From Xanthomonas massiliensis (GTDB lineage: Bacteria; Pseudomonadota; Gammaproteobacteria; Xanthomonadales; Xanthomonadaceae), in assembly GCF_900018785.1 (NCBI RefSeq), contig NZ_FCOY01000005.1, forward strand, positions 186,001 to 250,000: a DNA stretch of 64,000 nt, read 5' to 3'. Both the position numbers and the translations under genes were made by a program. Positions 53,340-63,952 of the stretch are shown in pieces. The notes beneath the pieces were generated by a model. The model was not told the DNA's origin. It worked only from the letters and a program-made list of their open reading frames with translations, and ran no database searches. How positions within the stretch are numbered: position 1 is the first letter of the stretch; every line of letters starts with the position of its first letter.

Positions 53340-53864
53340 TCAGCGCCCGGTCGGCGGCGGTGCCGGGGCGGTGCCGGCCTGGCGCAGCTCCGCCTCCAGC
53401 TCGGCGAACTGCGGCTGGATCTTCTGCTGGATCGCGACCATCAGGTTCTGCATCAGCAGCGGGGTCTTGTCCAGCAGGCTCTGGCCGGCCGGGCTCTCGT
53501 AGAACTCGGCCATCGCCAGCACGTCCTCGCGGCTGAAGGTGCGCTTGTACAGGTCCAGGTACAGCGGCCGCATCTCCGGCCAGGACAGCAGCCGGCGCAG
53601 CGCCTGGCGGGTGCGCTCCTGCACCTGCAGCACGCGCTGGCGCTGGGCGTCTTCGAGCCTGTTGCCGGCCAGCAGGCGGTCGAACTGCTGCTGCTGCATG
53701 GCTTCCATCTGCGGCAGCAGGCCCTCCAGCAGCGACTGCGCGCGCGAGGCGGCGAGCAGGCGGTTGATGTCGGCGTCGGTGGGCGGCGCGGCCAGGGCCG
53801 GTGCGGCGAGCAGGGCCAGCAGCACGGCGAGCAGGCAGCGCAACGGGCGGGCGATGGCGGTCAT
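53340..53864 (-). CDS. DUF2059 exported protein
   Basis: A 174-aa periplasmic protein with a signal peptide ending APALA|APPTDAD and a helical DUF2059-like domain: MRPLYLDLYKRTFSREDVLA then MAEFYESPAGQSLLDKTP, a signature seen in many proteobacterial hypothetical proteins. The function is unknown. The ATG at 53862-53864 has CAGGA 8 nt upstream; an ATG three codons earlier is possible. It is convergent with truC (8-bp gap) and divergent from arfB. Confidence 0.88.
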   Translation of the reverse strand: MTAIARPLRCLLAVLLALLAAPALAAPPTDADINRLLAASRAQSLLEGLLPQMEAMQQQQFDRLLAGNRLEDAQRQRVLQVQERTRQALRRLLSWPEMRPLYLDLYKRTFSREDVLAMAEFYESPAGQSLLDKTPLLMQNLMVAIQQKIQPQFAELEAELRQAGTAPAPPPTGR

Positions 53865-53935
53865 GGCGTGCATCCTGCAACGGGGTCGGGGCGAGGATAA
53901 GCCATGTCCCCGGGGCAGCGCAGGCGCCCGGCGTT

Positions 53936-53941
53936 TACAAT
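53936..53941 (+). promoter_or_regulatory. -10-like hexamer of arfB
   Basis: TACAAT ends 8 nt before the arfB ATG. As with the other cases there is no Shine-Dalgarno sequence, so the leader is absent or a few nucleotides long. Confidence 0.45.
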
Positions 53942-53949
53942 CCGGGTGC

Positions 53950-54378
53950 ATGGGGACCGCGATCCACATCGATGCCACGCTGGCCATCGCCGGTGACGAA
54001 CTGTGCGAGCGTTTCGTGCGCGCCAGCGGGGCCGGCGGCCAGAACGTCAACAAGGTCGCCACCGCGGTGGAGCTGCGTTTCGACGTGGCCGCCTCGCCCT
54101 CGCTGCCCGAGCCGCTGCGCGCGCGCCTGCTGGCCCGGCGCGACCGCCGGCTCACCGCCGAGGGCGTGCTGGTGATCGAGGCGCAGCGCTTCCGCACCCA
54201 GGAGCGCAACCGGCAGGATGCCCGCGACCGGCTGGTCGAATTCATCCGCGCCGCCATGACCGTGGCGCGGCCGCGCATCGCCACCCGTCCCACCCGTGCC
54301 TCGCAGCGCCGCCGCCTCGAGGCCAAGCGCGTGCAGGGCCAGGTCAAGCGCGGCCGCACGCGGCCGGACTGGGACTGA
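53950..54378 (+). CDS. arfB: Alternative ribosome-rescue factor ArfB (YaeJ)
   Basis: A 142-aa peptidyl-tRNA hydrolase that frees ribosomes stalled without a stop codon. The catalytic GGQ (residues 29-31) is in GAGGQNVNKVAT, followed by the release-factor domain 3 fold (LLARRDRRLTAEGVLVIEAQ). The C-terminal Arg/Lys-rich tail (RRRLEAKRVQGQVKRGRTRP) inserts into the empty mRNA channel. Length and tail match E. coli ArfB. Confidence 0.96.
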   Translation: MGTAIHIDATLAIAGDELCERFVRASGAGGQNVNKVATAVELRFDVAASPSLPEPLRARLLARRDRRLTAEGVLVIEAQRFRTQERNRQDARDRLVEFIRAAMTVARPRIATRPTRASQRRRLEAKRVQGQVKRGRTRPDWD

Positions 54379-54413
54379 CCCCCACCACGGCCTTCACCTG
54401 CTGGAACCCCCGC

Positions 54414-55016
54414 ATGTCCACCGACAGTCCCGTGCTGCCATTGCCGCCGAACGCCCCGCGCGTGAAGTCCAACCGCCTCGTCCGCTGGATCGGCCGTACC
54501 ATCCTGCGCCTGGGCGGCTGGCACATGGTCGGGCGCTTCCCCGACATTCCCAAGCTGGTGATGATCGGCGCGCCGCACTCGTCCAACTGGGACGGGCTGT
54601 GGGCCTTCAGCGCGAAGATGGCGCTCGGCCTGGACGTGCGCATCCTCGGCAAGGAGTCGCTGTTCAAGGTGCCGGTGCTGGGCCGGGTGATCCGCAGGCT
54701 CGGGGTGATCCCGGTGAATCGCAAGGCGGCCACCGGCGTGGTCGAGCAGGCCATCGACCTGATCCGCCATTCCGACCGCTTCTGGTACGGCCTGGCGCCG
54801 GAAGGCACGCGCCGGCGCGTGGAGCACTGGAAGACCGGTTTCTGGAAGATCGCCAAGGGCGCCGGCGTACCTGTGCTGCCGGTGTACTTCCACTACCCGG
54901 ACAAGATCATCGGCGTGGGCGAGGTGTTCCACCTGGGCGAGGACATGGACGCGGACATGGCGCGCATCCGTGCCTGGTACCGGCCGTGGATGGGCAAGAA
55001 CCGCGGCACGGTCTGA
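54414..55016 (+). CDS. PlsC-like acyltransferase
   Basis: A 200-aa membrane-associated acyltransferase of the 1-acyl-glycerol-3-phosphate type. The catalytic H(x4)D motif is His55-SSNW-Asp60, and the substrate motif is APEGTRRRVE at about residue 128-136. FKVPVLGRVIRRLGVIPVNR is another family block. It could acylate lysophospholipids; the substrate is not known. It starts 35 bp after arfB and may be co-transcribed with it. Confidence 0.92.
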   Translation: MSTDSPVLPLPPNAPRVKSNRLVRWIGRTILRLGGWHMVGRFPDIPKLVMIGAPHSSNWDGLWAFSAKMALGLDVRILGKESLFKVPVLGRVIRRLGVIPVNRKAATGVVEQAIDLIRHSDRFWYGLAPEGTRRRVEHWKTGFWKIAKGAGVPVLPVYFHYPDKIIGVGEVFHLGEDMDADMARIRAWYRPWMGKNRGTV

Positions 55017-55191
55017 GCGGCCCGCTCCCGTCGGCCGCGCCGCCGGGGCCCGGCCGCCAGCCGAACCGCATCGCCCTGCCGCGATGCCGGTGCAGGCCGA
55101 CGCGGGATCGAGGCCGCCAGCAACGGCGGCCGGGCGCCGGTATCCAGGCCGATGCCGCGTCCCGCCAGTGCACGGGATGGGGTGGATCATG

Positions 55192-55240
55192 GCTGCCTGC
55201 TGCCTGCTGCCTGCTGCCTGCTGCCTGCTGCCTGCTGCCT
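55192..55240. repeat. Heptanucleotide tandem repeat, 7 x GCTGCCT
   Basis: Seven perfect GCTGCCT units and a partial eighth (GCTGCCG) in the 464-bp gap between the acyltransferase and the M3 peptidase genes. It is non-coding. The rest of the gap (55017-55480) holds no gene. Confidence 0.95.
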
Positions 55241-55266
55241 GCTGCCGCTGCCCGCTTCCGCACGCA

Positions 55267-55294
55267 CGCACGCACGAGCCCGCACGCACGAGCC
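55267..55294. repeat. 14-bp direct repeat, 2 x CGCACGCACGAGCC
   Basis: Two perfect copies in tandem with a partial third copy (CGCACGCG), 27 bp after the heptamer repeat. Within each unit the ACGC motif is itself repeated. Confidence 0.85.
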
Positions 55295-55480
55295 CGCACG
55301 CGCTCTCCCACCCCGTGCCCATGCATCCGGCGCAACGGCGCCGGCGGTCGTTCGCCGCGCCGCTGGCGTCGCCGATCGGCAGCTGAACGCGCGGTGGCCG
55401 GACCGGGACCGCCGGCACATGCACGCGCGGCGGCCGGGCGGTTACGCTTGGCCGGTTCTTCAACCGCCTTCGGTACCCGC

Positions 55481-57625
55481 ATGAACCGCACCCTGATCCT
55501 CGCCGCCGCGATCGGACTCGCGCTGGCCGCCTGCAAGAAAGAAGAGGCACCCGCCGTGAACACCCCTGCCGCCGCCGCCGCGCCGCAGAGCGCCAACCCG
55601 CTGCTGGCCGCCAGCACCCTGCCGTTCCAGGCGCCGCCGTTCGACAAGATCCAGGACAGCGACTACCTGCCCGCCTTCGAGGAGGGCATGAAGCAGCACC
55701 TGGCCGAGATCCGCACCATCGCCGACAACCCCGAGCCGCCGACCTTCGCCAACACCTTCGAGGCGATGGAGAAGTCGGGCCAGACCCTGACCCGGGTCTC
55801 GCGCATCTTCTTCGGCCTGGTGCAGGCCGACACCAATCCCGAGCGCGAGAAGATCCAGCAGGAGATCGCGCCCAAGCTGGCCGCCCACCAGGACGAGATC
55901 GCGCTCGATCCCAAGCTGTTCGCGCGCATCAAGACGATCTACGACCAGCGCGACACGCTGAACCTGGACCCGGAGCAGAAGCGCCTGGTCGAGTACCAGT
56001 ACAAGGAGTTCGTGCGCGCCGGCGCGCAGCTGTCCGATGCCGACAAGGACACCCTGCGCAAGCTCAACGTCGAGGAGAGCACGCTGTCCACCGCCTTCCA
56101 CACCAAGCTGGTGGCCGCCGCCGCGGCCGGCGCGGTGGTGGTGGACGACAAGGCCCGCCTGGACGGGCTGGGCGAGGGCGACATCGCCTCGGCCGCGCAG
56201 GACGCGGCCGCGCGCAAGCTCGACGGCAAGTACCTGCTGGCGTTGCAGAACACCACCCAGCAGCCGGTGCTGGCCTCGCTCAAGGACCGCGACCTGCGCG
56301 CCGAGGTGCTCAAGGCCTCGGAGACGCGCGCCGAGAAGGGCGACGGCAACGACACCCGCCAGACCGTGCAGCGCCTGGCGCAGCTGCGCGCGCAGAAGGC
56401 CAGGCTGCTCGGCTTCGACAGCTGGGCCGCCTACAGCCTGTCCGACCAGATGGCCGGTACCCCGAACAAGGCGTTCAAGCTGCTCACCGACACCGTGCCG
56501 GCCGCCACCGCCAAGGCGCGCGGCGAGATCGCCGAGATGCAGAAGGTGATCGACGCGCAGAAGGGCGGCTTCAAGCTGGCCGCCTCGGACTGGGACTTCT
56601 ACGCCGAGCAGGTGCGCAAGGCCAAGTACGACCTGGACGAGTCGCAGATCAAGCCGTACTTCGAGCTGGACAACGTGCTGCAGAACGGCGTCTTCTACGC
56701 CGCCAACCAGCTCTACGGGCTGACCTTCAAGGAGCGCAAGGACATCCCGGTCTACAACCCGGACGTGCGCGTGTTCGAGGTGTTCGACAAGGACGGCAGC
56801 TCGCTGGCCCTGTTCTATTGCGACTACTTCAAGCGCGACAGCAAGTCCGGCGGCGCGTGGATGGACGAGTTCGTCGGCCAGGACGGGCTCGCCGGCACCA
56901 AGCCGGTGGTCTACAACGTGGCCAACTTCACCAAGCCCGCCCCGAGCCAGCCGGCGCTGCTGAGCTTCGACGACGTCACCACGATGTTCCACGAGTTCGG
57001 CCATGCCCTGCACGGCATGTTCTCCAAGGTGCAGTACCCGACCCTGTCCGGCACCAGCACCTCGCGCGACTTCGTCGAGTTCCCCTCGCAGTTCAACGAG
57101 CACTGGGCCAGCGACCCGAAGGTGTTCGCCCACTACGCCAAGCACTACCAGAGCGGCGAGCCGATGCCGCAGGCGCTGGTGGACAAGATCCAGAAGGCCA
57201 AGACCTTCAACCAGGGCTATGCCACCACCGAGTACCTGTCGGCGGCGCTGCTCGACCTGGCCTGGCACACCCTGCCGGCCGACGCGCCGCTGCAGGACGT
57301 GGACGCCTTCGAGGCGCAGTCGCTGAAGAAGTACAAGGTGGACCTGGCGGAAGTGCCGCCGCGCTACCGCACCAGCTACTTCGACCACATCTGGGGCGGC
57401 GGCTACTCGGCCGGCTACTACGCCTACTTCTGGTCGGAAGTGCTCGACGACGACGCCTTCGAGTGGTTCAAGGAGCACGGCGGGCTGACCGCCGAGAACG
57501 GCCAGGTGTTCCGCGACAAGATCCTCTCGCGCGGCAACACGGTCGAGCTGGCCGACCTGTACCGCGCGTTCCGCGGCAAGGATCCGAGCGTGGAGCCGCT
57601 GCTGGAGAACCGCGGGCTGAAGTGA
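55481..57625 (+). CDS. M3-family peptidyl-dipeptidase (Dcp-like) lipoprotein
   Basis: A 714-aa zinc metallopeptidase that removes C-terminal dipeptides. The active-site HEFGH motif is at about residues 504-508 (TTMFHEFGHALHGM), with the third zinc ligand Glu ~25 residues downstream in DFVEFPSQFNEHW. The substrate-binding SAGYYAYFWSEVLDDDAFEW motif lies near the C-terminus. The lipobox LALAAC (followed by KKEE) places it at the inner or outer membrane facing the periplasm, as for other xanthomonad Dcp proteins. A strong terminator follows. Confidence 0.95.
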   Translation: MNRTLILAAAIGLALAACKKEEAPAVNTPAAAAAPQSANPLLAASTLPFQAPPFDKIQDSDYLPAFEEGMKQHLAEIRTIADNPEPPTFANTFEAMEKSGQTLTRVSRIFFGLVQADTNPEREKIQQEIAPKLAAHQDEIALDPKLFARIKTIYDQRDTLNLDPEQKRLVEYQYKEFVRAGAQLSDADKDTLRKLNVEESTLSTAFHTKLVAAAAAGAVVVDDKARLDGLGEGDIASAAQDAAARKLDGKYLLALQNTTQQPVLASLKDRDLRAEVLKASETRAEKGDGNDTRQTVQRLAQLRAQKARLLGFDSWAAYSLSDQMAGTPNKAFKLLTDTVPAATAKARGEIAEMQKVIDAQKGGFKLAASDWDFYAEQVRKAKYDLDESQIKPYFELDNVLQNGVFYAANQLYGLTFKERKDIPVYNPDVRVFEVFDKDGSSLALFYCDYFKRDSKSGGAWMDEFVGQDGLAGTKPVVYNVANFTKPAPSQPALLSFDDVTTMFHEFGHALHGMFSKVQYPTLSGTSTSRDFVEFPSQFNEHWASDPKVFAHYAKHYQSGEPMPQALVDKIQKAKTFNQGYATTEYLSAALLDLAWHTLPADAPLQDVDAFEAQSLKKYKVDLAEVPPRYRTSYFDHIWGGGYSAGYYAYFWSEVLDDDAFEWFKEHGGLTAENGQVFRDKILSRGNTVELADLYRAFRGKDPSVEPLLENRGLK

Positions 57626-57655
57626 GCCGGTGCCGGCAGGCACGGCGGAAGCAGG

Positions 57656-57684
57656 GGAGGCGGCCGGTGGCCGCCTCCTTTTTT
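57656..57684 (+). terminator. Rho-independent terminator of the M3 peptidase gene
   Basis: Perfect 10-bp stem GGAGGCGGCC / GGCCGCCTCC with a GGT loop and a TTTTTT tail, 30 bp after the stop codon. Confidence 0.96.
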
Positions 57685-57802
57685 CGTGGTGCGCATTTTG
57701 TGGCGCGCTGCAGCGGGTCGGTGGGGTACGAACGGCTGGACGCGCCTTGCCGCCCTTCCTGCGAGTGAGAAGGCAAGGGCGAGCGCGGGGGGCGAGGACG
57801 AA

Positions 57803-57945
57803 GGCAAAGGCAAAGGCAAAGGCAAAGGCAAAGCAAGGGCGAAGGCGAAGGCGAAGGCAAAGGGCAAGGGCAAGGGCAAGGGCGAAGGGCAAGGGCGAAG
57901 GGCAAGGGCGAAGGGCAAGGGCGAAGGGCAAGGGCGAAGGGCGAA
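57803..57945. repeat. Compound purine-rich minisatellite
   Basis: Blocks in order: 5 x GGCAAA (57803-57832); 3 x GGCGAA (57838-57855) and GGCAAA; 3 x GGGCAA (57862-57879); 4 x the 13-mer GGGCGAAGGGCAA (57880-57931); 2 x GGGCGAA (57932-57945). The strand is almost only G, A and C with no T, so it is strongly purine-biased. It lies in the ~640 bp gap between the M3 peptidase and DUF421 genes. The open frames through it encode only Lys/Gly or Ala/Leu/Pro runs and are artefacts. The rest of that gap (57685-58322) has no gene I can support. Confidence 0.93.
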
Positions 57946-58322
57946 GGGCCGGCAACGCCGCCGGAGTGCGCCGTCCTGGGCGCGTTGGCGGGCGAGGCAG
58001 GTCTGGAATCTTGCCGTGGTTGCGGCGCGGCCTGGCCGGGTCCGATGCGTCGGTGCGGGGACGATGCGGGTGATAAGGTGCGCCAGGCCGGCCGGAGGGG
58101 CGCGGCAGGCAATCGGGCAGCGAACGAACGATCCGGAGGGACGGGCATGGCCAGCACGCAGCGCGGGTTTTCATCGCAGGAGGGGCGCGGCCGTGGGCCG
58201 TATGGGGCCGGGGCAGTGCCTGGCATCGGTCGCGCCGGCGCGGACCGTGGCCGGCGGGAAGAACCGCAGGCGCAAGGCCGGGGGGCAGCCGCGGCCAGGG
58301 CGGCCGGGCAGGAGGGCCGGGC

Positions 58323-58808
58323 ATGACCGAGCTGTTCGCCCTGTCCGCGCCGTGGTGGCATTTCGTCCTGCGCGGGGTGGTCATCTACGTGCTGGTGACC
58401 GTGCTGATGCGCATGTCGGGCAAGCGCGCGGTGGGCCAGTTCACCCCGTTCGACCTGATCCTGCTGATCCTGATCGGCAACGCCGTCCAGAACGGCATCA
58501 ACGGCGGCGACAACTCGCTGACCGGCGCGTTCATCATGGCCGCCACCCTGATCGCGCTCAATTACGCGGTGGCGTGGGGATCCTCGCGTTCGGTCCGCTT
58601 CCGCCACCTGGCGGAGGGCCATCCGACCCTGCTCGCGCGCGACGGGCAGGTGTACCACGACGTGCTCCGGCACGAGCTGGTCAGCGACGCCGACTTCAAG
58701 AAGGCGATGCGCCAGTCCGGCTGCGAGCACGAGCGCGACATCCACCTGGCCATCCTGGAGACCAACGGCCACATCACCATCGAGACTCTGGAAGGCAAGT
58801 CGGGTTGA
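58323..58808 (+). CDS. DUF421 (YetF-type) membrane protein
   Basis: A 161-aa protein: three N-terminal transmembrane helices with LRGVVIYVLVTVLMRMSGKR, then AVGQFTPFDLILLILIGNAV, which is the DUF421 hallmark, followed by a cytosolic domain with EGHPTLLARDGQV and HELVSDADFKKAMRQSG. The function is not known. It is a short form compared with the ~220-aa B. subtilis members. No strong ribosome binding site is visible apart from GGAGGG upstream. Confidence 0.92.
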   Translation: MTELFALSAPWWHFVLRGVVIYVLVTVLMRMSGKRAVGQFTPFDLILLILIGNAVQNGINGGDNSLTGAFIMAATLIALNYAVAWGSSRSVRFRHLAEGHPTLLARDGQVYHDVLRHELVSDADFKKAMRQSGCEHERDIHLAILETNGHITIETLEGKSG

Positions 58809-58833
58809 GCGGCACGGGCCGGCGGCCGCCACG

Positions 58834-58861
58834 TTGACGCCGGCCGCCGGATGCCTAGACT
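58834..58861 (+). promoter_or_regulatory. Sigma70-type promoter of the fluoride-responsive operon
   Basis: TTGACG (58834-58839), 16 bp, TAGACT (58856-58861). The predicted transcription start is near 58868, just before the riboswitch aptamer. Confidence 0.75.
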
Positions 58862-58871
58862 GTTGCGCGAT

Positions 58872-58923
58872 GGGAGATGGCATGCCTCCCCGAACCGCCG
58901 GTCCCCCGGCTGATGATGCCTAC
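58872..58923 (+). promoter_or_regulatory. Fluoride riboswitch (crcB motif)
   Basis: The aptamer conserved core is present: GGGAGATGGCATGCCTCCC forms P1 and the first loop, CGAACCG is the conserved internal stretch, then a short GC stem (CCGG/CCGG), and GGCTGATGATGCCTAC closes the pseudoknot. This agrees with the Pseudomonas-type crcB motif as I recall it (GGAGATGGCATTCCTCC...GATGATGCCTAC). It lies 72 bp upstream of crcB, whose product exports fluoride. The sequence between (58924-58985) would hold the expression platform. Confidence 0.93.
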
Positions 58924-58995
58924 GAGCGGGCCGCACAGGCCGCGTAGGCGTGCCTGTGTCCGTTCTCGATCCGTTCCTGCCGCGAGGATGTGACC

Positions 58996-59379
58996 ATGTG
59001 GAAACCCGTTGCCGCCATTGCCCTGGGCTCCGTGCTGGGGGCGTTGCTGCGCTGGTGGTTCGGACTGCGGCTCAATGGCCTGCTGCCGCAGATGCCGATC
59101 GGCACGCTGGCGGCCAACCTCGTCGCCGCCTACGTGATCGGCATGGCGATCGCCTTCTTCGCCACCATGCCGCAGCTGTCGCCGCAGTGGCGCCTGCTGG
59201 TGATCACCGGCTTCTGCGGTGGCCTGTCCACCTTTTCCACCTTTTCCGCCGAGCTGGCGGCGCTGGTGCAGCGCGGCCAGTTCGGCTGGGGCCTGGGCGT
59301 CGTGGCCACCCACGTGCTCGGCTCGCTGCTGCTGACCTTCGCCGGCATGGGCACCGTGGCCTGGCTGCGCGCGCACTGA
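58996..59379 (+). CDS. crcB: Fluoride exporter CrcB (Fluc)
   Basis: A 127-aa dual-topology fluoride channel with four transmembrane helices. Family marks: [34 protein letters not shown] (the Asn lining the pore), and [15 protein letters not shown], which contains the phenylalanine boxes and central sodium site. ATG 58996 has GAGGA 8 nt upstream; the in-frame GTG two codons earlier is less likely. The gene is under a fluoride riboswitch and co-transcribed with DUF190. Confidence 0.96.
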   Translation: MWKPVAAIALGSVLGALLRWWFGLRLNGLLPQMPIGTLAANLVAAYVIGMAIAFFATMPQLSPQWRLLVITGFCGGLSTFSTFSAELAALVQRGQFGWGLGVVATHVLGSLLLTFAGMGTVAWLRAH

Positions 59380-59390
59380 GGAGAACGCGA

Positions 59391-59723
59391 ATGTCCACTT
59401 CCGGGTACCAGATCATCTTCTTCAGCCTGCAGGGCCGCGAGCACGACGGCCAGCCGCTGGGCGCATGGCTGCTGCAACTGGCCCGCGACCTGGGCCTGCG
59501 CGGGGCCACCCTGCTCGCGGCCGGCGAAGGGCTCGGCCACGACCACCGTTTTCACGCGGCCGGCTTCTTCGAGCTGGCCGGACAGCCGCAGCTGGTGCTG
59601 ATGGCGGTCACCGAGGAGGAGTCCGCACGCCTGTTCGCGCGCCTGGATGCCGAGCGTCTGGCGCTGTTCTACGTCAAGACGCCGGCCGAGTTCGGCACGG
59701 TCGGGCAGGGTTCACCCACCTGA
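59391..59723 (+). CDS. DUF190 protein linked to CrcB
   Basis: A 110-aa protein of the DUF190 family, which has a PII/CutA-like ferredoxin fold. Marks: LGAWLLQLARDLGLRGATLL and GHDHRFHAAGFFELAGQPQL, then VLMAVTEEESARL. It starts 11 bp after crcB with GGAG ahead of the ATG, so it lies under the same fluoride riboswitch. DUF190 proteins are often encoded with crcB; their role is unknown. Confidence 0.93.
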   Translation: MSTSGYQIIFFSLQGREHDGQPLGAWLLQLARDLGLRGATLLAAGEGLGHDHRFHAAGFFELAGQPQLVLMAVTEEESARLFARLDAERLALFYVKTPAEFGTVGQGSPT

Positions 59724-59800
59724 CGCGGCGCCCCGGCCCTGTCGGGGTGTGGCCATTTGATGGACTTATGGATTCATAAGAATCATCAATAAAAGGCCGA

Positions 59801-60769
59801 TCAGCGCTCGGACGGGCCGGAATCGTCGTAGTCGCGCGGGGCGAACAGCTGCGGCTGGATCAGGGCCATGAACGCGCGCGCCTGCGGCGAGAGGTACTTG
59901 CCGCGGCGTACCACCACGCCGTAGCTGCGCGCCGGGAAGTAGCCCTTCAGCGAGCGCGTGGCGAGCCGCTCGCGGTCGCGCTCGGTCACGCAGATCGAGG
60001 GCACGATCGAGATCCCCATGTCCATCGCCACGTACTGCTTGATCACCTCCCAGCCCCCGACCTCCAGCGCCACGGTGTACGGCACCCGGTTCTGCTGGAA
60101 CACCAGGTCGACCAGGCGGTAGGTGATCTGGCGCTTGTGCGGCAGGATCAGCGGGTAGGGCGAGAGGTCCTCCAGCGCCAGCTCGGGCTTGGTCGCCAGC
60201 GGGTGCTCGCGCGGGGTCAGCAGCAGCTGCTCGAAGCGGTATACCGGCTCGTAGGCCAGGTCGCTGGGCACGTCGAGCATCGAGCCCACGGCCAGGTCGG
60301 CCTCGTCGCTGCGCACCAGGTCGGTGCCGTCGGCGGTGATCGCGTCGTGCAGGATCAGGCGCACGTCCGGATGGCGCTCGCGGAACAGGCCGACGATCTT
60401 GGGCAGCAGGTACAGGATGGTGGAATTGTTGGCCACCACGTTGAGCTCGCCGGCGTCGAGCCCCTTCACCTTGTCGCGGAAGGCCGCCTCCAGGCCGTCC
60501 AGGTTCTCCACCAGCGGCTGCGCCATCTCGTAGAGCAGCTGGCCTTCGCGGGTGGGCGTCAGGCGCCGGCCGGCGCGCTCGAACAGGCCCACGCCCAGCT
60601 CGCGCTCCAGCGCCTGCAATTGCAGGGTCACGGCCGGCTGCGACACGTACAGCGCCTCGGCGGCGCGCGACACCGAGCCCATGCGCACGGTCTGGCAGAA
60701 GGCGCGCAGCGGCTTGAGCCGGTCGGACTTGTAGGAAAACCTCGGGGCGGCGGCTTTCTTGGCGGTCAT
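59801..60769 (-). CDS. LysR-type regulator divergent from the glyoxylate bypass genes
   Basis: A 322-aa LysR-family regulator: winged HTH at about residues 18-77 (LRAFCQTVRMGSVSRAAEAL, YVSQPAVTLQLQALERELGV), linker helix, and a periplasmic-binding-like effector domain (VVANNSTILYLLPKIVGLFR, PLILPHKRQITYRLVDLVFQ). It is divergent from aceB, with a 106-bp AT-rich region between. By position it is the likely regulator of aceB/aceA, in place of the IclR of enterobacteria. Its start codon lies inside the dyad at 60768-60800, which suggests autoregulation. Confidence 0.95.
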   Translation of the reverse strand: MTAKKAAAPRFSYKSDRLKPLRAFCQTVRMGSVSRAAEALYVSQPAVTLQLQALERELGVGLFERAGRRLTPTREGQLLYEMAQPLVENLDGLEAAFRDKVKGLDAGELNVVANNSTILYLLPKIVGLFRERHPDVRLILHDAITADGTDLVRSDEADLAVGSMLDVPSDLAYEPVYRFEQLLLTPREHPLATKPELALEDLSPYPLILPHKRQITYRLVDLVFQQNRVPYTVALEVGGWEVIKQYVAMDMGISIVPSICVTERDRERLATRSLKGYFPARSYGVVVRRGKYLSPQARAFMALIQPQLFAPRDYDDSGPSER

Positions 60770-60800
60770 ATGGGTAAATATAAGGCAGATTTATCCATAT
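60768..60800. promoter_or_regulatory. Candidate LysR operator
   Basis: ATATGGGTAAAT (60768-60779) and ATTTATCCATAT (60789-60800) are inverted repeats matching at 11 of 12 positions around a 9-bp centre. The AT content is far above that of the surroundings. One arm overlaps the LysR-gene start codon. The other lies ~75 bp upstream of aceB. Confidence 0.7.
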
Positions 60801-60875
60801 GATTGCAAAAACTGTTTTGTCAAATAGTCGTGGCGTGGGCACGGTGGCAGTCCGGAAGCTCAGAGGAGTCCCGCC

Positions 60876-62501
<1,626 letters not shown>

Positions 62502-62553
62502 CCGCCCGGCTTTCCCGAACCCAGAACCCCATTCCCCGACCCGGAGAACGACC

Positions 62554-63888
<1,335 letters not shown>

Positions 63889-63907
63889 GCGCCGCCGCCG
63901 CCGCCTG

Positions 63908-63939
63908 CCAGGAGCCCCGCCCATCGGCGGGGCTCCTGG
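63908..63939. terminator. Strong hairpin after aceA, between convergent genes
   Basis: Perfect 14-bp stem CCAGGAGCCCCGCC / GGCGGGGCTCCTGG with a CATC loop, 20 bp after the aceA stop. No T-run follows on either side. It probably serves as a bidirectional terminator with the convergent gene at the right edge. Confidence 0.75.
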
Positions 63940-63952
63940 CGTCGTCCGTCCG

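Noticed and set aside
57690-58300. Long frames encoding Lys/Gly or Leu/Ala/Pro runs
   Set aside because: They are produced by the purine-rich minisatellite, not by a conserved protein.
59765-59780. CTTATG-GATT-CATAAG palindrome between DUF190 and the LysR gene as an operator or terminator
   Set aside because: It is short, lies at the 3' ends of convergent genes with no T-run, and differs from the dyad at the LysR promoter. No function can be supported.
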